A stretch of 64,000 nt of DNA, taken from the NCBI GenBank assembly GCA_037128705.1, contig JBAXVX010000016.1:1-64000 (forward strand). Direction: 5' to 3'. The position numbers and the translations under genes were made by a program. The notes beneath the pieces are model-generated. The model was given only the letters and a program-made list of their open reading frames with translations. It was not told the origin of the DNA and did not search any database. Source of the stretch: CAIVAT01 sp037128705. GTDB lineage: Bacteria > Bacteroidota > Bacteroidia > Bacteroidales > FEN-979. Every line of letters begins with the position of its first letter. Position 1 is the first letter of the stretch. Below are positions 8,089-17,481 of the stretch, piece after piece.

Positions 8089-9564
8089 ATGGCAAAAGAT
8101 TTTTCTACCCGGGCAGAAAATTATGCACAGTGGTATAATGACCTGGTTATCAAAGCCGATCTGGCTGAAAATTCTGCGGTACGCGGCTGCATGGTCATCA
8201 AACCATATGGTTATGCCATTTGGGAGAAAATACAGGCGGTACTGGACAAGAAGTTTAAGGATACAGGACATTCCAATGCGTACTTCCCCATTTTTATCCC
8301 AAAATCATTTTTCAGCAAAGAGGCCAGTCATGTCGAAGGCTTTGCCAAGGAATGTGCTGTTGTAACTCATTACCGGCTGAAAAGCTCTCCTGATGGGAAA
8401 GGAGTTGTAGTGGATGAGGATGCCAAGCTGGAGGAGGAACTCATTGTCAGGCCAACATCCGAGACCATCATTTGGGACACTTATAGAAACTGGATTAAAT
8501 CATACCGGGATCTCCCGATCCTCATAAATCAATGGGCGAATGTAGTCAGGTGGGAAATGCGCACAAGGCTTTTCCTCAGGACCACTGAGTTTCTCTGGCA
8601 GGAGGGGCACACGGCCCATGCCACCCGGGAGGAAGCCATTCAGGAAGCTGAAACGATGCTTCATGTATATGCCGATTTTGCTGAAAACTGGATGGCCATG
8701 CCTGTGATCAGGGGAACCAAATCTCCGGCTGAACGTTTTGCCGGCGCCATTGATACATATGCGATTGAAGCCTTGATGCAGGACGGTAAAGCATTGCAGG
8801 CAGGGACATCACATTTCCTGGGTCAGAATTTCGCCAAGGCTTTTGATGTGAAATATTTGAACAAGGAAAATCAGCTCGACTATGTGTGGGCCACCTCCTG
8901 GGGAGTTTCCACGCGGTTGATGGGTGCACTGATCATGTCACATTCCGACGATCACGGCCTGGTTCTTCCACCAAAGCTTGCTCCGATCCAGGTAGCCATT
9001 GTTCCGGTTTTTAAAAATGCCGAACAACTTTCACAGATATCAGAAATTGTGATCCCAATTAAAAAATCACTTGAGGCAAAGGGGATTACTGTCAAATATG
9101 ATGACCGGGAAACCTACAAACCAGGATGGAAATTCACGGAATATGAGTTCAAGGGAGTTCCTTTACGTATTACTGTTGGTCCCCGGGATATCGAACAGGG
9201 CACGGTTGAAATCGCCCGGAGGGATACCCTGGAAAAGGAGGTTCTGCAACTTACCGATATTGAGAACAAGGTGATTCATTTACTGGATCAAATACAGAAA
9301 AACCTGTTTGACCGTGCACTGGCCTTCAGGGAGGACAACACTTTCAGGGTAGATACCTGGGATGAGTTTAAAAGGGTCCTTGACGACCGGGGCGGTTTTA
9401 TTTCCGCTCACTGGGATGGAACGGCTGAAACAGAAGAGAAGATCAAAGAGGCGACCAAAGCCACGATAAGGGTTATTCCATTGAACAATCCGGCGGAAAA
9501 GGGTAAGTGCATCTATTCGGGGAATCCTTCAGATCAGCGTGTTATTTTTGCCCGGGCCTATTAG
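8089..9564 (+). CDS. proS: Prolyl-tRNA synthetase (archaeal/eukaryal type)
   Basis: The enzyme charges tRNA(Pro) with proline. The 491-residue length, the absence of the large bacterial editing insertion and the C-terminal extension ending in Tyr are those of the ProS type 3 (eukaryote-like) class found in many Bacteroidota. Class II motifs are visible: motif 2 around LRTTEFLWQEGHTAH, and the RPTSETIIW segment. The anticodon-binding domain starts around residue 300 (IQVAIVPVF). It is transcribed alone and converges on the GIN-domain gene with 3 bp between stop codons. Confidence 0.96.
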   Translation: MAKDFSTRAENYAQWYNDLVIKADLAENSAVRGCMVIKPYGYAIWEKIQAVLDKKFKDTGHSNAYFPIFIPKSFFSKEASHVEGFAKECAVVTHYRLKSSPDGKGVVVDEDAKLEEELIVRPTSETIIWDTYRNWIKSYRDLPILINQWANVVRWEMRTRLFLRTTEFLWQEGHTAHATREEAIQEAETMLHVYADFAENWMAMPVIRGTKSPAERFAGAIDTYAIEALMQDGKALQAGTSHFLGQNFAKAFDVKYLNKENQLDYVWATSWGVSTRLMGALIMSHSDDHGLVLPPKLAPIQVAIVPVFKNAEQLSQISEIVIPIKKSLEAKGITVKYDDRETYKPGWKFTEYEFKGVPLRITVGPRDIEQGTVEIARRDTLEKEVLQLTDIENKVIHLLDQIQKNLFDRALAFREDNTFRVDTWDEFKRVLDDRGGFISAHWDGTAETEEKIKEATKATIRVIPLNNPAEKGKCIYSGNPSDQRVIFARAY

Positions 9565-9567
9565 TGA

Positions 9568-10338
9568 TCAGAAGGGCAGGACTTGCCCTGATCCGAATAT
9601 CTGGGGGTTCACAGATTTAACAGAATCCATCCTGTAATATATATTTCCGATCGACTTGATGGTGGCATCCAGGTATTTTGCGTTCACATAACAATCGTTT
9701 GTCCCTTTGTTGGTAATTCCTGTGTACCATGCGTTCATATCACGGGCATCGTATGAACCATAGCTTCCGGCGAAAACAGTTGTCCACCCGCATTTTCCAT
9801 GAAGAATGATGTTTGCTGTTCCCATGTTCAGGCTGAAATTTCCCTTCCAAAGGGAATCGAAGGTGAGATCGATGGTTCCGCATCCGCCCCAGACTTCCAC
9901 CTCCAGGGAATCGATGGTTAATTTTCCGTCGGCAAGGATGTCACCGGCGGAGTTATAGATGATTTTAATAAGGTTCTTGCTGGAAATGTAGATGTTGAGA
10001 GGCTTGTTATAGCTGCGTAACCAGTTGCAGGTGTTTTTATTATTGATGATCAATTGACGGTTAACGACATCGGTCGTAATTCCCTGGATGATATTCCGGC
10101 CGGCTTCTACCTGAACACTGTTTTCCAGGTCACTCCGGAGGATCAGATTGACATTGTCATTGAGGCTGATGCTGTCAAAATCATCAAGTTTTCTTTCCTC
10201 CATGATTGTTGTTCCGGAGTTGGTGACGCATACGCCACCGTCTTTTGCGCATCCGGGGGGGATGAAAAGCAATGCCAGCATCAGCAGAGCCAGGGCTGCT
10301 CCTGAAAAACGAATGTTACCGGACAGTTTTTTTTCCAT
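9568..10338 (-). CDS. GIN-domain (DUF2807) lipoprotein
   Basis: The N-terminus carries a hydrophobic signal with a lipobox (LLFIPPGC, Cys30), so the mature protein should be anchored in the outer or inner membrane. The body has the putative auto-transporter adhesin head GIN features: a DDFDSISLNDNVNLILR opening strand, then a repetitive beta-solenoid-like pattern (VEAGRNI, VVNRQLIINN, LNIYISSKNL, LEVEVWGGCGTIDL). Such proteins are common in Bacteroidota; their function is poorly known. Its start overlaps the 3' end of the PagL-like gene by 23 bp, so the two are probably translated from one mRNA. Confidence 0.82.
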   Translation of the reverse strand: MEKKLSGNIRFSGAALALLMLALLFIPPGCAKDGGVCVTNSGTTIMEERKLDDFDSISLNDNVNLILRSDLENSVQVEAGRNIIQGITTDVVNRQLIINNKNTCNWLRSYNKPLNIYISSKNLIKIIYNSAGDILADGKLTIDSLEVEVWGGCGTIDLTFDSLWKGNFSLNMGTANIILHGKCGWTTVFAGSYGSYDARDMNAWYTGITNKGTNDCYVNAKYLDATIKSIGNIYYRMDSVKSVNPQIFGSGQVLPF

Positions 10339-11494
10339 ATTTCCTGTTAATTGTATAACCGAGTCCCCAGCCGATGTAATCGGCCCGTCCCCAGTGAACT
10401 TTAAGCATCACCGTTGCAAACAGTTCCCTGGTGAAGTTATACTGGAACGCAAATTTTTCATAGAGGGGGCCGTTGCTGGTCTCCATTCCGCCAAGGTAGT
10501 ACCCAAGATTGAAGATGATCCCCACCCTGGACATCATCAGCTGGTAGGCTGCATTGATCCCGGGACGGATGATCTTTAACTTGTTGGTCACCTCGATTCC
10601 ATTCATCTCAAGGACCTTGATATGAGAAGGGTCATAGGAGAAATCGAACCCGAAACCCACTTTGCTTTTTTTGCTGACGGGGAAGAAGGTGTTTTCAAAG
10701 AGATGGTAAACCAGGTAGTTTTGGCCAAAGACTGCCTGCATATTTTTATATCCGATCAAGGCACCGATATCGAATTCAATGTTACGACGGATGATGGCCT
10801 CAAAGGGTTCGGTAGGTGCAATGAACCGGTCGGTCAGGTTTTTATTTTCTTTGAAAGGCCGTAAAGCCACGCCAATATTGAATAGCGGTGCATTCAGTCC
10901 ATAATTCGGGAGTTTCAGGGATCCGTTGGATAGATGCTGCAGACTGATGCCTGTGCTCAGGGCCAGGTAATAGTTAACCTGGTACCTGGCTTCGAGCATC
11001 AGGTTGATGGCTGCATTCAGGTGTGAGCCAATGGCGAGGTTCTTATAATTGGTAATGCGATCAAAAGGTTTTGTTACATACCCAACTCCAAGGGCAAACC
11101 GAAAGCCGAACATGAAGTTCTTGTGCCGGTACAAGGGGAAATTGACGAAGGGCATCAGGCAAAAAATGTTCCCGAGCGAAGGGTTATTTCCCATCGCGGT
11201 ATAGAGAAAGGTCACGCCAATGAGCGGGTAATTGTAATCCCTTTCCCATTTATGTTTTCCGAAGGTAATTTGCTGAATACTTATCTCAAAGGCAGGAAAA
11301 TGTGCGCTGAACACCTCCATTTCAAGATGCTGGGCATAAAGGAATCCATAATGGATCTTCCCTTCGATGATCAAATTTGAAGAAAACAGTTTGTGCTGAA
11401 ACTGTGCCGAGCCTTTCACCGAAAGCAATAGGATAACCAGCACAAGGCGTATGCGCAGGTAAAATGGCAGGTGAAATCTTTTATATTTATTCAA
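10316..11494 (-). CDS. PagL-like acyloxyacyl hydrolase / lipid A deacylase
   Basis: The 392-residue protein has a signal peptide (cleavage after VKGSA) and a beta-barrel-like composition. The segment LQHLSNGSLKLPNYGLN at about 185-201 matches the catalytic H-x-S-N motif of the PagL lipid A 3-O-deacylase family (His187, Ser189). PagL proper is about 150-180 residues; this longer form with a second barrel-like half is common in Bacteroidota. The start appears to be TTG at 11494, since the signal peptide begins there and no ATG is available. Lipid A remodelling in the outer membrane is the likely role. Confidence 0.7.
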   Translation of the reverse strand: MNKYKRFHLPFYLRIRLVLVILLLSVKGSAQFQHKLFSSNLIIEGKIHYGFLYAQHLEMEVFSAHFPAFEISIQQITFGKHKWERDYNYPLIGVTFLYTAMGNNPSLGNIFCLMPFVNFPLYRHKNFMFGFRFALGVGYVTKPFDRITNYKNLAIGSHLNAAINLMLEARYQVNYYLALSTGISLQHLSNGSLKLPNYGLNAPLFNIGVALRPFKENKNLTDRFIAPTEPFEAIIRRNIEFDIGALIGYKNMQAVFGQNYLVYHLFENTFFPVSKKSKVGFGFDFSYDPSHIKVLEMNGIEVTNKLKIIRPGINAAYQLMMSRVGIIFNLGYYLGGMETSNGPLYEKFAFQYNFTRELFATVMLKVHWGRADYIGWGLGYTINRKYGKKTVR

Positions 11495-11610
11495 AGGATC
11501 AACCGATAGGTTCCGGACGACAAATTTATTATGAATTGTTCATTCTGAAGTACTATCCTTCATAAATCTATCAATTCCGCTCATTAATAACGAATCAAAA
11601 ACGAAATGCT

Positions 11611-11618
11611 TACTTTTG
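11611..11618 (+). promoter_or_regulatory. Predicted mazG -7 box
   Basis: TACTTTTG fits TAnnTTTG and ends 15 bp before the mazG ATG, giving a very short leader. No convincing -33 element is seen. Confidence 0.55.
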
Positions 11619-11633
11619 CGCAAAAAATAAACG

Positions 11634-12407
11634 ATGGATGAGAAAATTGCGGCATTCAAAAGGCTGCTGGAGATCATGGATGAACTCAGGGCCAAATGCC
11701 CGTGGGATCAAAAACAAACCATTGAATCGCTCAGATATCTGACCATTGAGGAGACCTATGAGCTTTCGGAATCTATTTTGCAGAGGGATATGGATTCGAT
11801 CAAAAAGGAGCTCGGGGACCTAATGCTTCACCTGGTATTCTATTCTAAAATCGCATCCGAGACCAATGCGTTTGATATAAAGGATGTTATTGAAAATATC
11901 ATAGCCAAATTGATTCATCGCCATCCCCATATATTCGGAGATGTGGTTGTAAAGGATGCCAAGGAGGTCCACGATAACTGGGAGCGGATCAAATTGCTGG
12001 AAAAGGGTAATAAATCTGTGCTTTCGGGGGTTCCTGCCGGATTACCTGCCATGGTAAAGGCCAACCGTATCCAGGAAAAGGCAAGCGGAGTGGGATTTGA
12101 CTGGGAAAAGCCGGAGCAGGTTTGGGAAAAGGTACTCGAGGAGTTGAAAGAATTAAAGGAGATGGTTGAAACAGGCGCAAGCCAGAAGCGCAAAGAGGAG
12201 GAACTGGGTGATGTTATCTTTGCCATGGTCAATTATGCAAGGTTCATCAATGTAAATCCTGAAGATGCGCTTGAACGCACCAACCGGAAGTTCATTAAAA
12301 GGTTTAATTATCTCGAGGTAAAAGCAAAGGAATTAAACAAACCCTTGCATGAAATGACCCTGGCAGAGATGGATGTTTTCTGGAACGAAGCTAAAAAAAA
12401 TGAATAG
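11634..12407 (+). CDS. mazG: Nucleoside triphosphate pyrophosphohydrolase MazG
   Basis: MazG hydrolyses (d)NTPs to monophosphates and pyrophosphate, cleaning the nucleotide pool. The 257-residue protein has the tandem MazG fold of the long form. The N-terminal half contains CPWDQKQTIESLRY followed by the EEtyE metal-binding pattern (TIEETYEL) and KKELGDLMLH. The C-terminal half repeats the pattern with VLEELKELKEM and EEELGDVIFA. It is a single-gene unit convergent with the peroxiredoxin gene, 11 bp apart. Confidence 0.95.
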   Translation: MDEKIAAFKRLLEIMDELRAKCPWDQKQTIESLRYLTIEETYELSESILQRDMDSIKKELGDLMLHLVFYSKIASETNAFDIKDVIENIIAKLIHRHPHIFGDVVVKDAKEVHDNWERIKLLEKGNKSVLSGVPAGLPAMVKANRIQEKASGVGFDWEKPEQVWEKVLEELKELKEMVETGASQKRKEEELGDVIFAMVNYARFINVNPEDALERTNRKFIKRFNYLEVKAKELNKPLHEMTLAEMDVFWNEAKKNE

Positions 12408-12418
12408 CTGACCGGAGA

Positions 12419-13051
12419 TCAGAGTTTGCCCAGGTAATCAGCAACACCTTCAGCAGTGGCTTTCATCCCGGCATCGCCCTTGTGCCAGTTGGCGGGGCAG
12501 ACTTCACCGTTTTCCTCGAAAAACTGAAGTGCATCTACCATACGCAGTGCTTCATCGACGCTTCTTCCCAGCGGAAGGTCATTGACAACCTGATGGCGGA
12601 CAATACCCTGTTTGTCAATCAGGAACAGACCACGATAGGCCACAGGGCCTCCTTCGAACTCCATGATACCTTCTTCGGTATAGGCATATTCACCGGCGAG
12701 TACATCAAAGTTTGCAGAGATGGTTTTCGATAGATCAGATACAAGGGGAAATTTCACCCCTTTGATACCGCCATTTTTCAGCTCAGTATTGAGCCAGGCC
12801 CAATGTGAAAACTTTGAGTCGACTGAACATCCGACAACTGCAACATTTCTTGTTTCAAATTCTGCGATCTTATCCTGGAAGGCGATTATTTCCGTAGGGC
12901 AAACAAATGTGAAGTCAAGCGGATAGAAGAAGAAGACAACATGTTTTTTTCCAATATACTGGGCCAGGGTGAATTTGTCAACAAATTCGCCACCGTTGAT
13001 AACTGCTTCAGCTTCGAATAGCGGAGCTTTTTTTCCTACTAATACTGACAT
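12419..13051 (-). CDS. Typical 2-Cys peroxiredoxin (AhpC/Prx1 class)
   Basis: It reduces hydrogen peroxide and organic peroxides in the cytoplasm. The peroxidatic Cys51 sits in FTFVCPTEI and the resolving cysteine (about 185) in GEVCPANW. The length of 210 residues with a C-terminal extension after VCPANW is that of eukaryote-like Prx1/AhpC proteins. No AhpF or thioredoxin reductase is adjacent, so the reductant is encoded elsewhere. The upstream -7 box at 13087-13094 suggests an independent transcript. Confidence 0.95.
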   Translation of the reverse strand: MSVLVGKKAPLFEAEAVINGGEFVDKFTLAQYIGKKHVVFFFYPLDFTFVCPTEIIAFQDKIAEFETRNVAVVGCSVDSKFSHWAWLNTELKNGGIKGVKFPLVSDLSKTISANFDVLAGEYAYTEEGIMEFEGGPVAYRGLFLIDKQGIVRHQVVNDLPLGRSVDEALRMVDALQFFEENGEVCPANWHKGDAGMKATAEGVADYLGKL

Positions 13052-13086
13052 AATGATTTAATTTAGGTTAATGTTTTTCTTTGATG

Positions 13087-13094
13087 CAAAGATA
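13087..13094 (-). promoter_or_regulatory. Predicted peroxiredoxin -7 box
   Basis: On the minus strand this reads TATCTTTG, matching TAnnTTTG, 35 bp before the start codon. Confidence 0.55.
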
Positions 13095-13139
13095 GATATT
13101 ATTTAGAAACAGTATGGATAAGTTGTTAAAAAAATAAAT

Positions 13140-14648
13140 CTATTTAAAATCGCGGAGGTCGAAGGGCAAGGCTTCATTTTTCCGGAAGTCGAACAGAGTC
13201 ATTTTCCTGATTTCATAATAACTTCTCCAGAAGGTCTGGAGGGCGAAATAGTAGTTTTTTTCCGAATTGTCGGTTGCGATCTGGGCGTTGTTCAGGTCGA
13301 GGATGCTGTTGATTTTCCCGATCAGATATCTTCCCTTGGTCACATCGTAGCTCTTGCGGGCAACGGTATCAGATTTTGCAGCGATCTTAAGCTGGTTTTG
13401 CTGCATATTAAACTCAATGACTTTGAGATAAACATTGCGCTGGAAATCGATGATCTCCTGTTCAACCGAATTTTTCACAATCTCTTCCTGCGACTGTGCC
13501 ATTTTAATCTGGCCGCGGGCCACGCCCCAATCGACGATGGGAATGGTCAGACCGACAGAGATCTGGCGCTGATCGAGCGGGTTAAGGTAAGCGTCGGGAA
13601 GTGTGGGGCCGGATTGCTGGAGTCCGATCAGTGCATGAATCTGGGCATCGAACCTTCCGTTCAGTTTTGCATAGTTCACAGCGCTGGCTGCCTCGAGCAA
13701 CCGCCGCTTAAAATCAAGTGTAGTTGAAGAATTTTCACCGGCCAGGGTGACTGCCCTGACCGGGTCAATTTTGAAAAATTCGATGTTGCCCGGGGGCAGA
13801 AGGAGTACCGGCACACTATCCTGGAGGCGGAGAAATGATTTGAATCGGAACTGCGCATTGTCCAGTGCCAGATCAGCATTTTCAACGGCCGCCTGGGCCT
13901 GCAGAAAATTAAGCTCCAGCTGGAGCAGGTCATTTTCGGCGATTTTACCCAACTGATATCTTCCTTTGGCGATCCTGTAGAGGGTGTCGTAGTTGGAGAG
14001 GTTTGTCAGCGCGATCTTTTTTTCAACCTGGGCCTGAAGCAGGGTGAAGAAATAGTTTGTCGTGGTAATGGAGATCTGCTCAATGTCTTCAATATACTTA
14101 CGTTTGGCCAGGGAATATTTGAGCGGTTTAAGTTTTTTATCCCACCGGTAGGGGTTGTATGTGAAAACAGGTTGATATAATTCAACATTTACCGGGTAGC
14201 TGAGGAACGATTTTGGGTTTTCGGTATTGACATTGTTCACCCCGCTCAAATAGGAGTTTACTGAAATGGTACCACCTGTTATCCCTATCTTTTGCGTTAG
14301 TGCAAGGTTTGCCTGCGCACTGATATATTTGGAACTGACATAGCTCTGTGATCCATCGGGGTTGAGATAGGGGGAGATGTTTTGGGTAATGTTCGGCAGG
14401 GTTGAAGTGAGTCCCAATGATGGCAGGTTTGATGCCTTGTACGATCTGAATTCCCAGTAACTTTTGCGGAATGTCTGTTTTGCATTCAGGGCATCCGGTG
14501 ACTGGGCTTTTGAAATTTCAATGGCCTCAGATAGGGTTAACCGGCGGGTTTGATATTGGCCCATCGCGCAAAAAATGCTGCTGAAAAAGGTGATAAAAAA
14601 AACCAGGGAGGCTTGTCTTGAAAATAAATTCATTTGCATCTTATTCAT
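13140..14648 (-). CDS. TolC-like outer membrane efflux protein
   Basis: The 502-residue protein has a signal peptide (cleavage after FCAMG) and two repeats of the outer membrane efflux family, with long helices rich in Gln, Ala and Asn (for example LQLELNFLQAQAAVENADLA). It would form the outer membrane exit duct for the adaptor and permease encoded just upstream. The start at 14648 overlaps the permease stop codon (ATGAATAA), a clear coupling arrangement; longer starts would run deep into the permease gene. It is the last gene of the operon. Confidence 0.9.
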   Translation of the reverse strand: MNKMQMNLFSRQASLVFFITFFSSIFCAMGQYQTRRLTLSEAIEISKAQSPDALNAKQTFRKSYWEFRSYKASNLPSLGLTSTLPNITQNISPYLNPDGSQSYVSSKYISAQANLALTQKIGITGGTISVNSYLSGVNNVNTENPKSFLSYPVNVELYQPVFTYNPYRWDKKLKPLKYSLAKRKYIEDIEQISITTTNYFFTLLQAQVEKKIALTNLSNYDTLYRIAKGRYQLGKIAENDLLQLELNFLQAQAAVENADLALDNAQFRFKSFLRLQDSVPVLLLPPGNIEFFKIDPVRAVTLAGENSSTTLDFKRRLLEAASAVNYAKLNGRFDAQIHALIGLQQSGPTLPDAYLNPLDQRQISVGLTIPIVDWGVARGQIKMAQSQEEIVKNSVEQEIIDFQRNVYLKVIEFNMQQNQLKIAAKSDTVARKSYDVTKGRYLIGKINSILDLNNAQIATDNSEKNYYFALQTFWRSYYEIRKMTLFDFRKNEALPFDLRDFK

Positions 14649-16020
14649 GTCTGAGGGATTCAACAGGATCTTGTTTGGCAGCACGCTGTGAGGGCATGTA
14701 GCCGAAGATTATTCCGACGGAAGCAGAAACTCCGAAAGAAATAAAGATGGAAATTGGAGAGACAATCGTCAGGATTCCTGTAAGTTCCATGATGATTTTC
14801 GAAAGGGCCAGGCCCAGGATGATGCCAATCAACCCGCCGCTGATGCTGAGCAGGGTAGCTTCCATCAGAAACTGAAGAACGATGTCGCGTTTGGTTGCGC
14901 CGATGGCCTGCCGGATCCCGATTTCCTTAATGCGTTCCATAACCGATGCAAGCATGATGTTCATGATCCCGATGCCTCCCACCAGCAGGGAGATGCTGGC
15001 AATGGCGCCAAGAACAATATTGAAAATATCCTTGGTACGCTGTTCCTGTTTCAGGAGCAATTCAGGGACCTTGATTTCGGCATCCTCAACACCGGCATGG
15101 CGGCGGATCATCATTTTCTTCAGAATCTCGGTGGTGGGTCCAATTTGTTCACTTTCCTTTACCTGGACCACAATTTTATCAATCTGGTTTCTGGATGATT
15201 CTTCGGTTGAGCTTCCCGACCATGAAACGAATCCTCCGTCGAAAATCTCCATCGACCCGCCATGGATGGATGCCGCGGTGATCATGGTCCTGTCGCGGAA
15301 TCTTCTGAGCAGGGTTTGGATCGGCGCATAAATAGAGTTGTTATAGTCTGAGACCCCCAGGTTTTCGATGCTTGACTGACTGATTTCCCTTTTTTTCAGC
15401 ACCCCTATGATATGAAGCCAGATGGGGCCGCATTTAATATCCTTTCCTACTGCATTTTCGGTCGGAAAAAATTTGGATTTTAATGATGGACCTAAGATGC
15501 AAACCGGTTTGCCATCGGTAAGCTGCACTTCATTGAACATCTGACCCTCCTGAAGTTCCAGTGAGAATACCCGGAAGAAATCGGGGGTGACACCCGTGAA
15601 CTTTGCGGTGGTTTTGATGCCGTCTTTCACGATGTCAGTTTCGTAGATGACTTCAGGGCTTACGATGGCGACGGTCGGAATGATCAATTTGATGGCTTCG
15701 GCATCTTTCAGGCTGAGACCCGGAGAGAATTTCCCTTTGTTTTTATCCGTGTTCTGATCCTGGCTCTGGCTATTTGCATCACTGCTCTGTGATGTGTTCG
15801 ATTTGGGTTTTTCGGGTTTGGGTGAGATAATGATGTTATTGACCCCGACCAGTTTCATCTGATCAAGGATCTCCTTTTTTGCGCCGCTCCCGATGGCCAT
15901 CATGGTTATTACAGCGGCAACTCCGAAAATGATGCCCAACGCTGTAAGTACAGATCTGAACTTATTCAGAAAGACCGCTTCGAGGGCAATATTGAAGATG
16001 TACTTGTATCGTTCGAGCAT
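14641..16020 (-). CDS. MacB/FtsX-type ABC transporter permease
   Basis: The 459-residue protein has the MacB permease layout. One TM helix (about 18-45) is followed by a large periplasmic MacB_PCD domain. Three C-terminal TM helices form the FtsX domain, with the VMERIKEIGIRQAIGAT coupling segment and the end motif ...QDPVESLRHE. A Ser/Asn/Gln-rich insert (about 78-100) is unusual. MacB proper carries its own N-terminal ATPase; this protein does not, and no ATPase gene lies in the operon. The FtsE-like ATPase at 54.5 kb is a possible but unproven partner. Confidence 0.9.
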   Translation of the reverse strand: MLERYKYIFNIALEAVFLNKFRSVLTALGIIFGVAAVITMMAIGSGAKKEILDQMKLVGVNNIIISPKPEKPKSNTSQSSDANSQSQDQNTDKNKGKFSPGLSLKDAEAIKLIIPTVAIVSPEVIYETDIVKDGIKTTAKFTGVTPDFFRVFSLELQEGQMFNEVQLTDGKPVCILGPSLKSKFFPTENAVGKDIKCGPIWLHIIGVLKKREISQSSIENLGVSDYNNSIYAPIQTLLRRFRDRTMITAASIHGGSMEIFDGGFVSWSGSSTEESSRNQIDKIVVQVKESEQIGPTTEILKKMMIRRHAGVEDAEIKVPELLLKQEQRTKDIFNIVLGAIASISLLVGGIGIMNIMLASVMERIKEIGIRQAIGATKRDIVLQFLMEATLLSISGGLIGIILGLALSKIIMELTGILTIVSPISIFISFGVSASVGIIFGYMPSQRAAKQDPVESLRHE

Positions 16021-16034
16021 GAAAAGGAAATTAC

Positions 16035-16090
16035 AATTTTCGAGTAACGAATTACGATTTTCGATTGATGAATGACGAAAAACGGATTAT
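16035..16090 (+). repeat. Degenerate heptad array between adaptor and permease genes
   Basis: Eight 7-bp units in register: AATTTTC, GAGTAAC, GAATTAC, GATTTTC, GATTGAT, GAATGAC, GAAAAAC, GGATTAT. It fills most of the 79-bp gap between two operon genes. It is the leftmost and most decayed member of the family. Confidence 0.6.
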
Positions 16091-16099
16091 GATGTGAAA

Positions 16100-17455
16100 T
16101 TATTTTTTATGGACAACTTTCGGCGGATTCTGCGAGGAGCCCGTCTCTTTCCCGGCTGGTTTACGGGGTTTTTCAACCGGTGTTTTCACTTTGTATTTTG
16201 CGATAATTTTCCTGGGAAGAGTCTCGATGTCGAGTTTTTCCGATTTTTCGGGCGGCACAAGTAATACTTCATCATCGCTTTTAAGCCCGGCCTGAATTAT
16301 GATTTCATTGTCATTGGATTGTCCCACGATGACTTGTTGTTTGGAAACGGACCCTCCATCTTTTTTGTAAACAAATGCAACGGAATCGTTATTGAAGATG
16401 GCCTCGATCGGAATGGAGAGAACGCTGTCGACTACGCTGGTCAGAATTTTGTTTTTTGTTGTCATGGCAGGGCGGAGGATCGAATCAAATTCTTTCACGA
16501 CAATCCTGACTTCGTATACTTTTGCATTTGAGTTCTGGAGTTGCTCCCCGATGTTCGCCACTTCGATGACTTTACCTGTGAATTTCTTTTCAGGAAAGGC
16601 GTCGATGCCGATCTGAACCGGCTGTCCGACTTTTACCTTACTGATGTCGATTTCGTTGATATAGGTCTTTGAAATCATTTCAGAGAGGTCGGGAAGTTCG
16701 GCGACCACATTTTCCCAAGCATTAACCGTGGCGCCAACCCCCATTTTATTGCCATCCCAGTTGCGCTTGTAAATGACCATTCCGGCTTTTGGAGCCCGTA
16801 CGTTGAATTCCTTCAGCACATCAGTCATCTGCTCCAGTTTTCTCTGGGCCTGGTTATACGATGCCGACACTTCCTGCATGTTTGCAACCGCTTTCTGATA
16901 TCGGAGTTTGTAGTTTTTTTCAGCCTGTTCGAATGCGCGCTGTCCCTTTTCAAGGTCAATCTGCACCTGCCTGATGGTTGCGGGTGGTTCATATTTTGAC
17001 TGGTCGAGGGTGATTTTTTTCTCCTCGAGGGCATATTGGAGATTGATCAGTTCATCCCTTGCACTCCGCAGTTCGAGCGAAGTATCCAGCCGTGTTTTGG
17101 TCATCTGCGATTCCAGTTTCTCCAGGTTGGTCTCTTCGTCCTTGATTTTATTCGAGATTTCGGTCCGGTCGAGTGAGGCAACATACTGCCCCGAATCGAC
17201 CACGGTCCCGTCGGGAATGATATCCTGGATTTTCACCTGCCAGATCTGGATCTGGCGAAGTGCCTGCGGCCCATAGATCTTTTCAGAACTTTTAGCCATT
17301 AGCTCCCCCGTGGTGGTTACCTCTATCGGAAAATTGCCGTGTTTGACTCTGGCAGTAATCTGCTGACCCTTATCTCCTTTTGAAAAGAAGAAATAGGCAA
17401 TGATCGCCAAGACGATGATCGAGGCGACCAGGTAAATGTAATTTTTTCGGATCAT
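16100..17455 (-). CDS. Periplasmic adaptor (HlyD/MacA type)
   Basis: The 451-residue protein has one N-terminal TM helix (about 7-25), a lipoyl half-motif (HGNFPIEVTTTGEL), a long coiled-coil hairpin (about 95-215), the second lipoyl half (VRAPKAGMVIYKR) and beta-barrel plus membrane-proximal domains. It bridges an inner membrane permease and a TolC duct. Its C-terminus is a Lys/Pro-rich tail. It is the first gene of the three-gene export operon and is separated from the permease gene by a heptad array. Confidence 0.9.
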   Translation of the reverse strand: MIRKNYIYLVASIIVLAIIAYFFFSKGDKGQQITARVKHGNFPIEVTTTGELMAKSSEKIYGPQALRQIQIWQVKIQDIIPDGTVVDSGQYVASLDRTEISNKIKDEETNLEKLESQMTKTRLDTSLELRSARDELINLQYALEEKKITLDQSKYEPPATIRQVQIDLEKGQRAFEQAEKNYKLRYQKAVANMQEVSASYNQAQRKLEQMTDVLKEFNVRAPKAGMVIYKRNWDGNKMGVGATVNAWENVVAELPDLSEMISKTYINEIDISKVKVGQPVQIGIDAFPEKKFTGKVIEVANIGEQLQNSNAKVYEVRIVVKEFDSILRPAMTTKNKILTSVVDSVLSIPIEAIFNNDSVAFVYKKDGGSVSKQQVIVGQSNDNEIIIQAGLKSDDEVLLVPPEKSEKLDIETLPRKIIAKYKVKTPVEKPRKPAGKETGSSQNPPKVVHKK

Positions 17456-17481
17456 GAAAAAGGAGTATTGAAGAAGCCGTT

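Noticed and set aside
14641..16020. Full MacB with its own ATPase
   Set aside because: The protein starts directly at the first TM helix and contains no Walker motifs.
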